A stretch of 64,000 bases of DNA, from contig JAUHXU010000002.1 of NCBI GenBank assembly GCA_030426805.1, forward strand, positions 992,001 to 1,056,000. Reading direction: 5' to 3'. The translations under genes and the position numbers were made by a program. Source of the DNA: a bacterium. GTDB taxonomy: Bacteria; Planctomycetota; JAFGQW01. The notes beneath the pieces were generated by a model, which made no database searches, was not told the origin of the DNA, and worked only from the letters and a program-made list of their open reading frames with translations. Shown here in pieces: positions 24,631-32,307 of the stretch; position 1 is the first letter of the stretch; the number at the start of each line of letters is the position of its first letter.

Positions 24631-26010
24631 CTACGGGCGTTCGCCGCGGCTCTGGTTCGCGATGCCGTAGACGACGTCGGACTTCGTGATGATGTCGTAT
24701 TGGCCGGCGTTCGCGACCAGGACGGCCTCGTGCCGGTTCGGCACGAGGGCGGTGATCTCCTCGATGGTCGCGTTGCGGGCGACGACCGGGAACGGCTCGC
24801 CCATCACCTCGCGGACGACGACCTTGTCGACGTCGACGCCGTCGAGCATCCGCTGCATGATCAGCGTCTCCGACAGGCTGCCGATCGGTTGGCCGTCCTC
24901 CATGACCGGAAGCTGCGATACCGCGAACTCGCGCATCCGCTCGGTGACGCTGCGGAGCGACTCCGACGGGTTCGCCGCGAGCATCTCCTTCACCTTGCGC
25001 TTGTTCTCGACCATCTGCTTCGCGCTCAGGTGCACGCGCGTCTCGAGATACTGGTTCTCGCGCATCCACTCGTCGTTGTAGATCTTCGACAGGTAGCGCA
25101 TGCCGGTGTCGGGCAGCAGGATCACCATCACGTCGTCCGGGCCGAGTTCCTTCGCGACCTCGAGGCCGACCGCGACCGCGGAGCCGCAGGAACCGCCGGC
25201 GAAGATGCCGTCGAGGCTCGCCATCTTGCGGGTGACCTGGAACGAGTCCTTGTCGGTGACCTGGCGCACGTCGTCGACGACGCTGAAGTCCATCGCCTTC
25301 GGCAGGATGTCTTCGCCGATTCCCTCGACGACGTAGGTGTGCGCCTCGCCGATCGTGCCCTCGTGGAAGTACTCGTGGTAGATCGAGCCGATCGGGTCGG
25401 CACCGATGATCTGGACCGCCGCGTTCTTCTCCTTGAGGTAGCGGGCGACGCCGCTGATCGTCCCGCCCGTGCCCATGCCGGCGACGAAGTGGGTGATCGT
25501 GCCGTCGGTGTCCTCCCAGATCTCGGGGCCCGTCGTCCGGTAGTGTGCCTCGGGATTGGAGAGGTTGTCGTACTGGTTGGGGTAGTAGCTGTTCGGGATC
25601 TCCATCGACAGCTTGCGCGCGATCGAGTAGTAGCTGCGCGGATCCTCCGGCTCGACCGCGGTCGGGCAGACGATCACCTCGGCCCCGAGCGCCTTCAGCA
25701 GGTCGATCTTCTCGCGCGACTGCTTGTCGGTGATCGTGAAGATGCACTTGTAGCCGCGCACCGCGGCGACGAGCGCGAGCCCCATGCCGGTGTTGCCGCT
25801 CGTGCCTTCGATGATCGTGCCGCCCGGCTTGAGCAGGCCCCGTTTCTCGGCGTCGTCGATCATGCTGACCGCGATGCGGTCCTTGACGCTGCCGCCGGGG
25901 TTCAGGTACTCGGCCTTGATGTAGATCTTCGGCGCGAGTCCCTCGGCGAGGTGGCGCAACCGGATGATCGGGGTTCGGCCGATGGCCTCGAGAATGCTCT
26001 CGTATCGCAT
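24631..26010 (-). CDS. Cystathionine beta-synthase
   Basis: 459 aa. The fold-type II PLP domain (residues 1-320) has the PLP Lys43 in NPGGSVKDR, the phosphate-side EGTSGNTGMGLA and AGMGTGGTISG, and GGSCGSAVA. A linker leads to a tandem CBS pair at the C-terminus (about 335-455: MREFAVSQLPVMEDG, MGEPFPVVARNATIEE). This domain order marks cystathionine beta-synthase rather than cysteine synthase. It condenses serine or O-acetylserine with homocysteine. The CBS pair may bind an adenosyl ligand such as SAM, by analogy. GAGGGAG lies before the ATG. Confidence 0.9.
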   Translation of the reverse strand: MRYESILEAIGRTPIIRLRHLAEGLAPKIYIKAEYLNPGGSVKDRIAVSMIDDAEKRGLLKPGGTIIEGTSGNTGMGLALVAAVRGYKCIFTITDKQSREKIDLLKALGAEVIVCPTAVEPEDPRSYYSIARKLSMEIPNSYYPNQYDNLSNPEAHYRTTGPEIWEDTDGTITHFVAGMGTGGTISGVARYLKEKNAAVQIIGADPIGSIYHEYFHEGTIGEAHTYVVEGIGEDILPKAMDFSVVDDVRQVTDKDSFQVTRKMASLDGIFAGGSCGSAVAVGLEVAKELGPDDVMVILLPDTGMRYLSKIYNDEWMRENQYLETRVHLSAKQMVENKRKVKEMLAANPSESLRSVTERMREFAVSQLPVMEDGQPIGSLSETLIMQRMLDGVDVDKVVVREVMGEPFPVVARNATIEEITALVPNRHEAVLVANAGQYDIITKSDVVYGIANQSRGERP

Positions 26011-26049
26011 GGGTCTCCCTCGTGGCGACGACGCGCCGATGACCCTCTC

Positions 26050-26958
26050 TTACTGCACATCCCCGGGATTGGCCACCCCGGCCGGGGCGGGGTCGACGTG
26101 GATCACGAGGTCGGCCAGCGCCGGCACCGCCGCGACCGCCCGCCGCTCGAGGCGGTGGGCGATCTCGTGCCCCTCGCGGACCGTCTGATCGCCGTCGATC
26201 GTGATGTGCACGTCGCCGACGACGACCCCGCCGACGCTGCGCAGGCGCAGCCGGTGGGCGTCGAGGACGCCGGGGTCGGCCTCGAGCACCGCGCGGACCC
26301 GATCGGTCGTCTCCGCATCGGCTTGACGCTCGACGAGGTCGCGGAGCGCGGCCCACGTGAGGTGGCCGGCGACCCGCACGATGAACAGGCTCACGACGAT
26401 CGCCGCCACCGCGTCCATCCACGGCAGCCCGGCGATCGCGCCGGCCACGCCGATCGTCGCGGCGATCGAGCTGAGTGCGTCGGATCGGTGGTGCCACGCG
26501 TTCGCGATCAACGCACGACTGCGCACCCGATGGCCCACCGCGACGGTCCAGCGGTAGAGCGCTTCCTTCGAGACGACCGCGAGCGCCGCCGCCGCGAGTG
26601 GCCACGCCGTCGGCGTCGTGAACGACGCGTCTCGGAGCCGCCCGATCGCGTCGGCGCCGAGGCCGAACGCGACGACCCCGAGGGTCGCGCCGACGAGCAG
26701 GCTCGTCACGGTTTCGATTTTGCCGTGGCCCCACGGGTGGTCGTCGTCCGGCGGCGCGGCCGAGAGCGTCAGCCCGACCCACACGGCGGCGTCGGTCGCG
26801 AGATCCGACAGGCTGTGGACCGCGTCGGCGACGAGCGCTTGGCTGTGACCGAGCAGTCCGGCCGTCGCCTGGACGACGGCGAGCCCGAGACTCGCCATCG
26901 CGCCGACCAGCGTGACGCGGCGCGCCGCGCGGTGGTTCCGGTCCGGCGGGCCGTGCAT
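26050..26958 (-). CDS. Cation diffusion facilitator (CDF) metal efflux protein
   Basis: 302 aa with six membrane segments and a cytoplasmic C-terminal domain ending DLVIHVDPAPAG. Metal-site motifs are ADAVHSLSDLATD in helix 2 and NAWHHRSDALSS in helix 5, the HxxxD pairs expected for zinc/iron/manganese transporters. The HPWGHGKIET loop is also typical. It begins two bases after the trpS stop, so the two share a transcript. Which metal is carried is not evident. Confidence 0.9.
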   Translation of the reverse strand: MHGPPDRNHRAARRVTLVGAMASLGLAVVQATAGLLGHSQALVADAVHSLSDLATDAAVWVGLTLSAAPPDDDHPWGHGKIETVTSLLVGATLGVVAFGLGADAIGRLRDASFTTPTAWPLAAAALAVVSKEALYRWTVAVGHRVRSRALIANAWHHRSDALSSIAATIGVAGAIAGLPWMDAVAAIVVSLFIVRVAGHLTWAALRDLVERQADAETTDRVRAVLEADPGVLDAHRLRLRSVGGVVVGDVHITIDGDQTVREGHEIAHRLERRAVAAVPALADLVIHVDPAPAGVANPGDVQ

Positions 26959-26960
26959 CG

Positions 26961-28007
26961 CTACGCCGAAGGCGGCGCTCCGAGCCCCGAGGCGTCCCGC
27001 GCCCGGTCGAGCGTCGCCCGCGCGACCGCACGGGCGCGGGCGGCACCACTCGCGAGCACGTCCTCGAGGTAGTCGGGGTCCGCGAGCAACTCGCGCTTGC
27101 GTTCGCGGTGGGGGCCGAAGCGCTCGTCGATCTTCGCGATCAACAGCTTCTTCACCTCGCCGTAGCCGCAGCCCTCCCGGTAGCGACCGCGCAGCGCTTC
27201 GGTCTCGGCCTCGTCGAGGAACAGCTCGGTGAGCTGGAACACGAGGCAATCGTCCGGGTCCATCGGCTCGCCGAGGGCCTTCGAGTCGGTCGTGATCCCG
27301 CCGACGGCACGCTTGAGCGCCTTGCCCTCGGCGAAGATCTCGATCGTGTTGCCGTAGCTCTTCGACATCTTCTGCGGCATCCGGCGGCCCGCCTCGTCGC
27401 GCTTGAACTCGCCGTCGGCGTCGCGCTCCCAATCGGTGCCCGGCACGCGGGGCACGGGGCTCATCCGCGGCTCCGGGCGATGCAGCACCTCGCCGTAGGC
27501 GGCGTTGAACGACGCAGCCATGTCCTGCGTCATCTCGATGTGCTGGACCTGGTCCTTGCCCACGGGCACGAAGTCGGTGTCGAACGCGAGGATGTCGGCC
27601 GCCATCAGCGCCGGATAGGCAAACAGCCCTCCGGAAGGGCGGATGTTCTTCGCGACCTTGTCCTTGTAGGAGTGGGCGCGTTCGAGGAGGCCGACGCCGG
27701 TGACGGTCAGCAGGAGCCACGTCAACTCGCACACCTCCGGGACGTCGGACTGGCGCCAGAACACCGCGCGCTCCGGGTCCACGCCGAGGGCGAGGTAGGT
27801 CGCCGCGACGTCGCGCGAGTAGGTGCGCAGCCGATCACGGTCCTGGATCGTCGTCAATGCGTGGTAGTCGGCGATGAAGTAGTAGCAGTCCAGCGTCTCC
27901 TGCAGTTCGACGAACTGTCGGATGGCGCCGAAGTAGTTGCCGAGGTGCAGATTGCCCGACGGTTGAATGCCGGACAGCACGCGCTTGCGGGCCGCGGGTT
28001 GGGTCAC
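26961..28007 (-). CDS. trpS: Tryptophanyl-tRNA synthetase
   Basis: 348 aa class I synthetase. HIGH-type motif PSGNLHLGNYFGAI near the N-terminus and KMSKS signature (QKMSKSYGNTI) are intact, with DKDQ-like GKDQVQHIEM between. The start is GTG at 28007, chosen because GAGGAGG stands 6 nt before it and the N-terminus then matches the family. A TATGAT box lies about 18 bases upstream. Divergent from glgC. Confidence 0.95.
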   Translation of the reverse strand: MTQPAARKRVLSGIQPSGNLHLGNYFGAIRQFVELQETLDCYYFIADYHALTTIQDRDRLRTYSRDVAATYLALGVDPERAVFWRQSDVPEVCELTWLLLTVTGVGLLERAHSYKDKVAKNIRPSGGLFAYPALMAADILAFDTDFVPVGKDQVQHIEMTQDMAASFNAAYGEVLHRPEPRMSPVPRVPGTDWERDADGEFKRDEAGRRMPQKMSKSYGNTIEIFAEGKALKRAVGGITTDSKALGEPMDPDDCLVFQLTELFLDEAETEALRGRYREGCGYGEVKKLLIAKIDERFGPHRERKRELLADPDYLEDVLASGAARARAVARATLDRARDASGLGAPPSA

Positions 28008-28025
28008 GGGGGCCTCCTCGCCGCA

Positions 28026-28031
28026 ATCATA
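28026..28031 (-). promoter_or_regulatory. Candidate -10 box for trpS
   Basis: TATGAT on the minus strand, about 18 bases from the GTG start. Confidence 0.45.
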
Positions 28032-28057
28032 ATGCGCCGATCGGCGTGTGGCGAACG

Positions 28058-28085
28058 TTGCGACGCGCGCTCCATCGGCTATACT
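28058..28085 (+). promoter_or_regulatory. Sigma-70-type promoter for glgC
   Basis: TTGCGA (28058-28063), 16-base spacer, TATACT (28080-28085), 46 bases before the ATG. Best canonical promoter match seen in the window. Confidence 0.6.
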
Positions 28086-28131
28086 CGCGACCGCGCCACG
28101 ACGGCGCGCGGACCCTCGGCAGGGAGAGCAC

Positions 28132-29391
28132 ATGCTGGACGTCCTCGGCGTCATTCTCGGCGGCGGGCGTGGGACGCGCCTCAATCCACTGACCCGATAC
28201 CGGGCGAAGCCCGCGGTGCCGATCGGGTGCAAGTATCGGCTGGTCGACGTGCCGATCTCGAACTGCCTGCACTCCGGCGTGAACCGGATCTTCATCCTGA
28301 CGCAGTTCAACTCGCGGTCGCTGAATCAGCACGTCGCGCGCACCTACACGCCGCACACGTTCTCGACGGCGTTCGTCGACGTGCTCGCGGCACAGCAGAG
28401 TTTCGCGCGGGAGGACTGGTACCAGGGGACCGCCGACGCGGTGCGCCAGAACCTCGATGCGTTCGACCAGCCGAACGTCCGCGACCTGCTGATCCTCTCC
28501 GGCGACCAGCTCTACCGGATGCCGTTCGACTGGATGATCAAGTTCCACCGCAAGCGCGAGGCGGACATGACGGTCGCCGTGTATCCGGTGACCCGTGACG
28601 AGGCGTCGCGCTTCGGCATCGTGAAGCTCGACGCCGATCAGCGGATCGTCCGTTTCGAGGAGAAGCCGCAGGATCCCGCCGTGCTCGACGAGATGCGTTC
28701 GAGCGACGAGGTACTGCAGCGCTTCGGCCCGGTCGCGCCCGAGCGGCAATACCTCGCGTCGATGGGGATCTACGCGATCAAGCAGACGGTGTCGGGCGCC
28801 GTTCTTCGCGAGGTGGAGGGCGATGACTTCGGGCGCGACGTGTTTCCGCGTTCGATCGATCGTCGGCCGGTCTTCGGGTTCATCTACGACGGCTACTGGG
28901 AGGACATCGGGACGATCCGGAGCTTCTTCGACGCGAATCTCGCGATGGCCCTGCCCGACGCGCCGTTCAACTTCTACGACGCGCTACAGCCGATCTACAC
29001 GCGGCCTCGCTTCCTGCCGCCGGCGCGCGTCCTCGACGCCCGCATCTCGCACGCGATGATCGCCGACGGCTGTCAGGTCACCGGTGCGTCGCTCGACCGG
29101 GTGTTGCTCGGCGTGCGCGGGATCGTGCGCACCGACGTGACGCTCGAGAACGTGATCCACATGGGCGCGGAGTTCTACGACGAGGACGGTCGGGAGGGGG
29201 TTCCCCTCGGCGTCGGCGAGGGCTCCGTCATCCGCAACGCGATCCTCGACAAGGACACCCGGATCGGCCGCGGCGTCCAACTCGTCAATGCCGCGGGCCA
29301 CGAGGAATACGAGAGCGAAGAGCTCTGCGTTCGCGACGGGATCATCGTCGTCCCGCGGCGCACGACCCTCCCCGACGGCTACGCGTTCTGA
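28132..29391 (+). CDS. glgC: Glucose-1-phosphate adenylyltransferase
   Basis: 419 aa. N-terminal nucleotide-binding signature VILGGGRGTRLNPLT, then the PAVPIG and VDVPISNCLHSG substrate motifs, SGDQLYRM, FEEKP and WEDIGTIRSFF, followed by a left-handed beta-helix C-terminal domain. It makes ADP-glucose from glucose-1-phosphate and ATP for glycogen or trehalose routes. GGGAG precedes the ATG. No other glycogen gene is nearby. Confidence 0.95.
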   Translation: MLDVLGVILGGGRGTRLNPLTRYRAKPAVPIGCKYRLVDVPISNCLHSGVNRIFILTQFNSRSLNQHVARTYTPHTFSTAFVDVLAAQQSFAREDWYQGTADAVRQNLDAFDQPNVRDLLILSGDQLYRMPFDWMIKFHRKREADMTVAVYPVTRDEASRFGIVKLDADQRIVRFEEKPQDPAVLDEMRSSDEVLQRFGPVAPERQYLASMGIYAIKQTVSGAVLREVEGDDFGRDVFPRSIDRRPVFGFIYDGYWEDIGTIRSFFDANLAMALPDAPFNFYDALQPIYTRPRFLPPARVLDARISHAMIADGCQVTGASLDRVLLGVRGIVRTDVTLENVIHMGAEFYDEDGREGVPLGVGEGSVIRNAILDKDTRIGRGVQLVNAAGHEEYESEELCVRDGIIVVPRRTTLPDGYAF

Positions 29392-29406
29392 CGCCGCGCG
29401 CGGGCG

Positions 29407-29778
29407 TCACTCGGCGTCGAAGGCGGGGTGCTTGTATTCGACGGTGACGGTCGTCGCGAGGCCGCCGCGGACCGCGAACTCGCCGGAGATCTCCATCCAG
29501 CGCGGTGCGATCCGGTCGACGAGGTCGTCGAGGATCTTGTTGACCGCCGCTTCGTGGTAGATGCCGCGATCGCGGTAGCTCCAGAGGTAGAGCTTGAGGC
29601 TCTTCAGCTCGACGAGCAGCTCGTCCGGGACGTAGGTGACGCGGATCACCGCGAAGTCCGGCTGACCGGTCTTCGGGCAGACGCACGTGAACTCGGGGCA
29701 CTCGATGTCGATCTCGTAGTCGCGATCCGGATTCGGATTGGCGACGACGTCGACCGACTTGCGGGGTTGAGTGGACAT
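29407..29778 (-). CDS. queF: NADPH-dependent 7-cyano-7-deazaguanine reductase QueF (short type)
   Basis: 123 aa, the size of the single-domain type. Catalytic Cys34 and Asp41 lie in FTCVCPKTGQPDF, and the QueF motif SLKLYLWSYRDRGIYHE is present. It reduces preQ0 to preQ1 in queuosine synthesis. GAGG lies 9 nt upstream of the ATG. The other queuosine genes are not in the window. Convergent with glgC across 15 bases. Confidence 0.95.
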   Translation of the reverse strand: MSTQPRKSVDVVANPNPDRDYEIDIECPEFTCVCPKTGQPDFAVIRVTYVPDELLVELKSLKLYLWSYRDRGIYHEAAVNKILDDLVDRIAPRWMEISGEFAVRGGLATTVTVEYKHPAFDAE

Positions 29779-29854
29779 CGGCGAACCTCGTGATGCGGAC
29801 GGGAGCGAAGGGTAGTCGCTCCCGCCCGCTCGGGCAACGGAAGAGCGCGCGCGG

Positions 29855-31654
29855 CTACGGCTGGATCGTGTAGCTCGCCGGTGCCGAGACGTGTCCGAAC
29901 CCGGTCGGGGAGGCCGGGTCGAACGTCACGAACGCGTGGTGCAGCTTGAGCCCGACGAAGGCCGCTTCCGCGGGCAGGTTCGCGGTCGCCGTCGCCTGCG
30001 CACTGCCGTCGAGCACGCCGTAGAAATTCGAGAACCACGGCAGCTGCGGCGACAGGAGAAACAGGAAGTCGAGCGTGAGCGGGATCACGACGCCGCTGCC
30101 GAGATCGATCGGCGGGCTCGTCGCGAGCGCCGCATGCATCCCGTAGACCTTGTTCGCCATGCCCGGCGCCGACAGCGCGAGCGTGACCGCGGTGCCGATC
30201 TTGCCGCTTCCGGTGATCGCGATCTGCGCGCTGGGTTCGAGCTGGACGTCCAGCTCGGTGCCGCTCGCGGTGACCTGCACGTTCGTGACCGTCTTCGGCT
30301 GATAGCCGGGGGCCGTGAACGTCACCGAATACGTACCGTTCGGCGCCCAGTAGTGATAGCGGCCGTGACGCGGTTCGCTGAAGTGTCGCTGACCGCCGGT
30401 GAATGCAAAGCCCTGGATCGCGACGTCGGCGACGACCGGTGCCCCGGTGTAGCGGTTCGTGACGTTGCCGGTGAGCGGGACCGGTCGCTGCAACAGCCAC
30501 AGCGTGCCGGGCCAGACGCGCTGGGTTTCCGGCGCGACCGTCGTCCAAGACGGCTGAAACGCGGTGCTGCTCTCGACGAGCATCGTGTAGGCACCGTTGT
30601 GCCACGCGCACCACTGATACCCCTCGCCCTCGGCGCTCGCGTCGCGGCTCGCGTAGTTCATCTGCGCGGCCATCGTCGAGTCGAGGGACGACCAGAACTG
30701 GTAGATCGCCGACGGGACCGTCGCCTTCGTGCAGACGAGCGGGTTGAGCACCTCGCGGCCGTAGTTGTGGTGGTTGCACACCTTCTGGAAGTGCTCGCGC
30801 TGATGCAGGGCGACGATCGCCTGGGTCTCGTTCTCGCTGAACGGGGACGGGCCCTTGTAGGTGGACGACGAGGCGCGGGTGGAACCGGCGCACGACGAAC
30901 TCCAACCCGGATCGAAATTGCGGTTCAGGTCCACACCGTAGCTCGTGCTCGTGATCTGCCGGCGGTTCTTCCGCCAGTTCTCGTTCGTCGACCAGACGTA
31001 GGCGAGCCCGTCGGGGTTCGCGTTCGGGATGACCCAGATCTCCTTGTTGTCGACGATCTGTCGGATCGCCGGGTCGTTCGCGACGTAGCCGTTGACGAGT
31101 CGCTGGATCGTGTCGAGTGCGACTTCGATCGCGACCAGCTCGCGGCAGTGCTCGTTCGCGTAGATCAGCACGGCCTCTTCGTCTTCGTCGACCGCCGGGT
31201 TGTCGGAGATCTTGAGCGCCCAGATCGACCGGTTGCCGACCGTCTTCGGGACGCCGAGTTCGACGCAGAGGTCGACGGCGCGGCAGAAGGAGGGGTTGGC
31301 CGCGGCCCACGCCTGGAGCTGCTGGACGACCTCGACGTCGGTCTTGTAACGGGTGTCCGGCGGCAGGTCGGTGTTGAAGCCGCGAACCACCGTGAGCCGA
31401 CCGCCGAAGCGGCCGAGCGCGTCCAGCTCGAACGGCGTGACGATGACGTCGACGTGTTCGCCGTGGTGGCAGCCGCACGGCACGTCGAAGCCGGCCGCGA
31501 TCAGCTCCGTCCGCACCGAGGCCGCGTGCGGGTGGTGGAGGCGGACCCAAGCGGTGGGGGGCTCCTGCGCGGTCGCGTGACCGCAGACGGCGACGGCCAG
31601 GGTCACGATCAGGAGCGCGGCGAGGCGGAGCGGGGTCTGGCACGGTCGGCTCAT
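29855..31654 (-). CDS. Secreted zinc carboxypeptidase (M14) with C-terminal beta modules
   Basis: 599 aa. A signal peptide covers residues about 1-30 (LAALLIVTLAVAVCG). The M14 catalytic domain has zinc ligands His169 and Glu172 in NEHCRELVAIE, the substrate Arg/Asn region NRNFD, a third metal His near VCNHHNYGRE and the catalytic Glu in YTMLVESSTAF. A carboxypeptidase-regulatory-like beta sandwich follows (PLTGNVTNRYTGAPV), then a roughly 120-residue module at 29858-30235 that resembles the small secreted protein at 22746. Start at 31654 gives a clean signal peptide and has GAGGAG 11 nt upstream. Likely an extracellular peptidase. Confidence 0.88.
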   Translation of the reverse strand: MSRPCQTPLRLAALLIVTLAVAVCGHATAQEPPTAWVRLHHPHAASVRTELIAAGFDVPCGCHHGEHVDVIVTPFELDALGRFGGRLTVVRGFNTDLPPDTRYKTDVEVVQQLQAWAAANPSFCRAVDLCVELGVPKTVGNRSIWALKISDNPAVDEDEEAVLIYANEHCRELVAIEVALDTIQRLVNGYVANDPAIRQIVDNKEIWVIPNANPDGLAYVWSTNENWRKNRRQITSTSYGVDLNRNFDPGWSSSCAGSTRASSSTYKGPSPFSENETQAIVALHQREHFQKVCNHHNYGREVLNPLVCTKATVPSAIYQFWSSLDSTMAAQMNYASRDASAEGEGYQWCAWHNGAYTMLVESSTAFQPSWTTVAPETQRVWPGTLWLLQRPVPLTGNVTNRYTGAPVVADVAIQGFAFTGGQRHFSEPRHGRYHYWAPNGTYSVTFTAPGYQPKTVTNVQVTASGTELDVQLEPSAQIAITGSGKIGTAVTLALSAPGMANKVYGMHAALATSPPIDLGSGVVIPLTLDFLFLLSPQLPWFSNFYGVLDGSAQATATANLPAEAAFVGLKLHHAFVTFDPASPTGFGHVSAPASYTIQP

Positions 31655-31872
31655 GCGGGCGGGGCTCCTCGGGGCGGCGACGCAACGGTCGCCCGGGTCG
31701 TTCGCGCTTCGCGGGCGCGGGTCGAAATGTCCGGTCTCTCCGGGTGGTCGGGCCACCCGTTGAGAGTCTATCAGATCGGCCGGGCGGAGCCGGCGTCGAC
31801 CCGCTGTTTCGGAGCCGCGGGTCAATAATGGCCCGTGGGCGGAAACCGGTGGTCGCGGCCTTCAGGGGCGCC

Positions 31873-31878
31873 TATCCT
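31873..31878 (+). promoter_or_regulatory. Candidate -10 box for rpmH
   Basis: TATCCT, 55 bases before the rpmH ATG; same type as boxes before ptsI and rlmN. Confidence 0.35.
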
Positions 31879-31933
31879 TCCCGCCGCCACCGACGCCGGT
31901 CGGGGCGACTGGCATCCCGCTCGAGAGGCACCC

Positions 31934-32080
31934 ATGAAGGTTCGCATCCGCAAGTCCAACTTGAAGGCGAAGAAGCGCTACGGCTTCCGCACCCGGATGA
32001 AGACCCGCGGCGGTCGCGCGATCATCAAGCGCCGGCGTCGTCGCGGACGCAAGATCTGGGACAAGTACAACGACCGGTAA
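31934..32080 (+). CDS. rpmH: 50S ribosomal protein bL34
   Basis: 48 aa and very basic. The core SNLKAKKRYGFRTRMKTRGG followed by RAIIKRRRRRGRK is the bL34 signature. It is slightly altered at the N-terminus (MKVRIRK rather than MKRTFQ) and extended at the C-terminus (IWDKYNDR). AGAGG lies about 5 nt before the ATG. In most bacteria rnpA follows directly; here the next gene is a secreted beta-helix protein, so rpmH stands alone. Confidence 0.92.
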   Translation: MKVRIRKSNLKAKKRYGFRTRMKTRGGRAIIKRRRRRGRKIWDKYNDR

Positions 32081-32117
32081 GCCTGCGGCCGACGCGCCGC
32101 TTCGCTGAAACCGAATC

Positions 32118-32145
32118 GAGCCGCCGGGAGTGATCCGGGCGGCTC
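32118..32145 (+). terminator. Hairpin after rpmH
   Basis: GAGCCGCC (32118-32125) and GGCGGCTC (32138-32145), extended by a short inner CC/GG pairing with a bulge. It lies 38 bases after the stop; no long T-run. Confidence 0.5.
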
Positions 32146-32307
32146 GTCGTGCGTACCGCCTGCCCCGCCCGCGGAGAAAATCCGGATCGGATGAGGGGGC
32201 CTCGCTTCGGATCGCGTGTCTCCGGTCGAGACTTCGCGTCGGGCATCGCGCTGCAGTGAAACAGCGTGGTAGCCTGACGTCCGATCCGAGCGCATGAAGG
32301 AGTGACG

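Noticed and set aside
24550..27072. Very long plus-strand frame across the transsulfuration and CDF genes
   Set aside because: Arginine/aspartate-rich product with no fold signal, opposite three clear minus-strand genes; a by-product of high GC.
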